A stretch of 6,097 nt of DNA, from contig SPCN01000146.1 in assembly GCA_004525465.1 (NCBI GenBank), forward strand, positions 1 to 6,097, in the 5' to 3' direction. This stretch comes from Chrysiogenales bacterium. GTDB lineage: Bacteria; Acidobacteriota; Aminicenantia; UBA2199. This document shows positions 5,740 through 6,097 of this stretch, one piece after another. Under the pieces are notes generated by a model. The model was not told the DNA's origin, ran no database searches, and saw nothing but the letters and a program-made list of their open reading frames with translations. Both the position numbers and the translations under genes were made by a program. How positions within the stretch are numbered: position 1 is the stretch's first letter; every line of letters begins with the position of its first letter.

Positions 5740-6097
5740 TTATTCGGCCCAGAGCTTCATCAAATTGACGATCACCTCCGAGGCTTTTTGCATGTCCTCC
5801 AGGGCGATCCATTCCTGCTTGGAATGAAAATTATGTCCGCCGGTGAACAGGTTGGGGGTGGGCAGGCCCATGAAGCTGAGCCGGGCCCCGTCGGTGCCGC
5901 CGCGGATGCTGGCGCGTTCGACCTTCAGCCCGGCCATGGCCACGGCCTGTTCGGCCTTGGCCAGCACATCGGGGTATTTGTCAAGGATGACCTTCATATT
6001 GCGGTAGGATTCGCTGATCTTCACTTCCCCCTTGGATCCGGGGAACTGGGCGGTCACTTTGGCGGTGATTTTTTCAATCCGTTTCTCGAATTTTTTC
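5740..6097 (-). CDS. pepT: Peptidase T (tripeptide aminopeptidase, M20B), C-terminal part
   Basis: This frame runs off the window edge, so only the last ~118 of roughly 405-415 residues are present; the true start lies beyond 6097. The frame stays open across 6058-6097, so the GTG at 6055-6057 is internal, not a start. The segment IRGGTDGARLSFMGLP, then PNLFTGGHNFHSKQEW, is characteristic of peptidase T: a dinuclear zinc, cytoplasmic enzyme that removes the N-terminal residue from tripeptides. The His of NFHSK (codon 5824-5826) corresponds to a C-terminal zinc ligand of the family. SYRNMK and the final EDMQKASEVIVNL helix also align with PepT. The N-terminal zinc ligands and catalytic Glu are outside the window. 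It converges on the membrane protein gene with a 71-bp gap. Another M20 peptidase is less likely given the TDGARLSF block. Confidence 0.94.
   Translation of the reverse strand, partial: KKFEKRIEKITAKVTAQFPGSKGEVKISESYRNMKVILDKYPDVLAKAEQAVAMAGLKVERASIRGGTDGARLSFMGLPTPNLFTGGHNFHSKQEWIALEDMQKASEVIVNLMKLWAE

Noticed and set aside
6055..6057. GTG as the start of a short 105-residue protein
   Set aside because: The frame continues upstream to the window edge with sequence resembling the interior of PepT, so this is an internal Val codon.

Overview
The window looks like chromosomal DNA from a Gram-negative-type bacterium, probably an anaerobic or uncultivated lineage. It is moderately GC-rich with dense housekeeping genes. 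A four-helix NtrY-type kinase, a formate-tetrahydrofolate ligase and a peptidase T sit beside a single-helix TPR protein. Something near Acidobacteriota/Aminicenantota or the deltaproteobacterial groups would fit, but this is only an impression; nothing here fixes the phylum.

Layout. (1) Bases 1-81 are a short non-coding end. (2) Bases 82-840, minus strand: tRNA-Arg(CCT), followed 14 nt later by a membrane-anchored TPR protein, probably on one transcript. (3) Bases 841-998: a divergent control region. Two candidate -35 boxes lie back to back in a small palindrome, one facing the tRNA and one facing the kinase. The kinase side continues into a GC-rich leader that can fold into a nested hairpin ending at the ribosome binding site. 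(4) Bases 999-4887, plus strand: an NtrY-like sensor histidine kinase, then after a 70-bp gap without a visible terminator or promoter, a complete formate-tetrahydrofolate ligase (fhs). (5) Bases 4888-5077: an AT-rich intergenic stretch with a weak terminator-like element, a good sigma70-type promoter (TTGACA, 17 bp, CAAAAT) and a possible 11-codon leader ORF. (6) Bases 5078-5668, plus strand: an unrecognised, AT-richer 196-residue membrane protein. It has about seven helices and an internal repeat reminiscent of PQ-loop/SWEET-type 3-1-3 transporters. (7) Bases 5740-6097, minus strand: the C-terminal third of peptidase T, converging on the membrane gene and cut by the window edge.

How the parts may work together. 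The kinase would sense an unknown envelope or cytoplasmic cue and phosphorylate a response regulator that is not encoded here. Its likely co-transcription with fhs suggests, without proving, a link to one-carbon or nitrogen metabolism. The TPR protein, tRNA and PepT are general cell-maintenance functions. The membrane gene has its own promoter and different base composition and looks like an accessory insertion between fhs and pepT. The most unusual items are that membrane gene, the tRNA-mRNA arrangement, and the structured kinase leader. I see no mobile element, CRISPR array or defence system.
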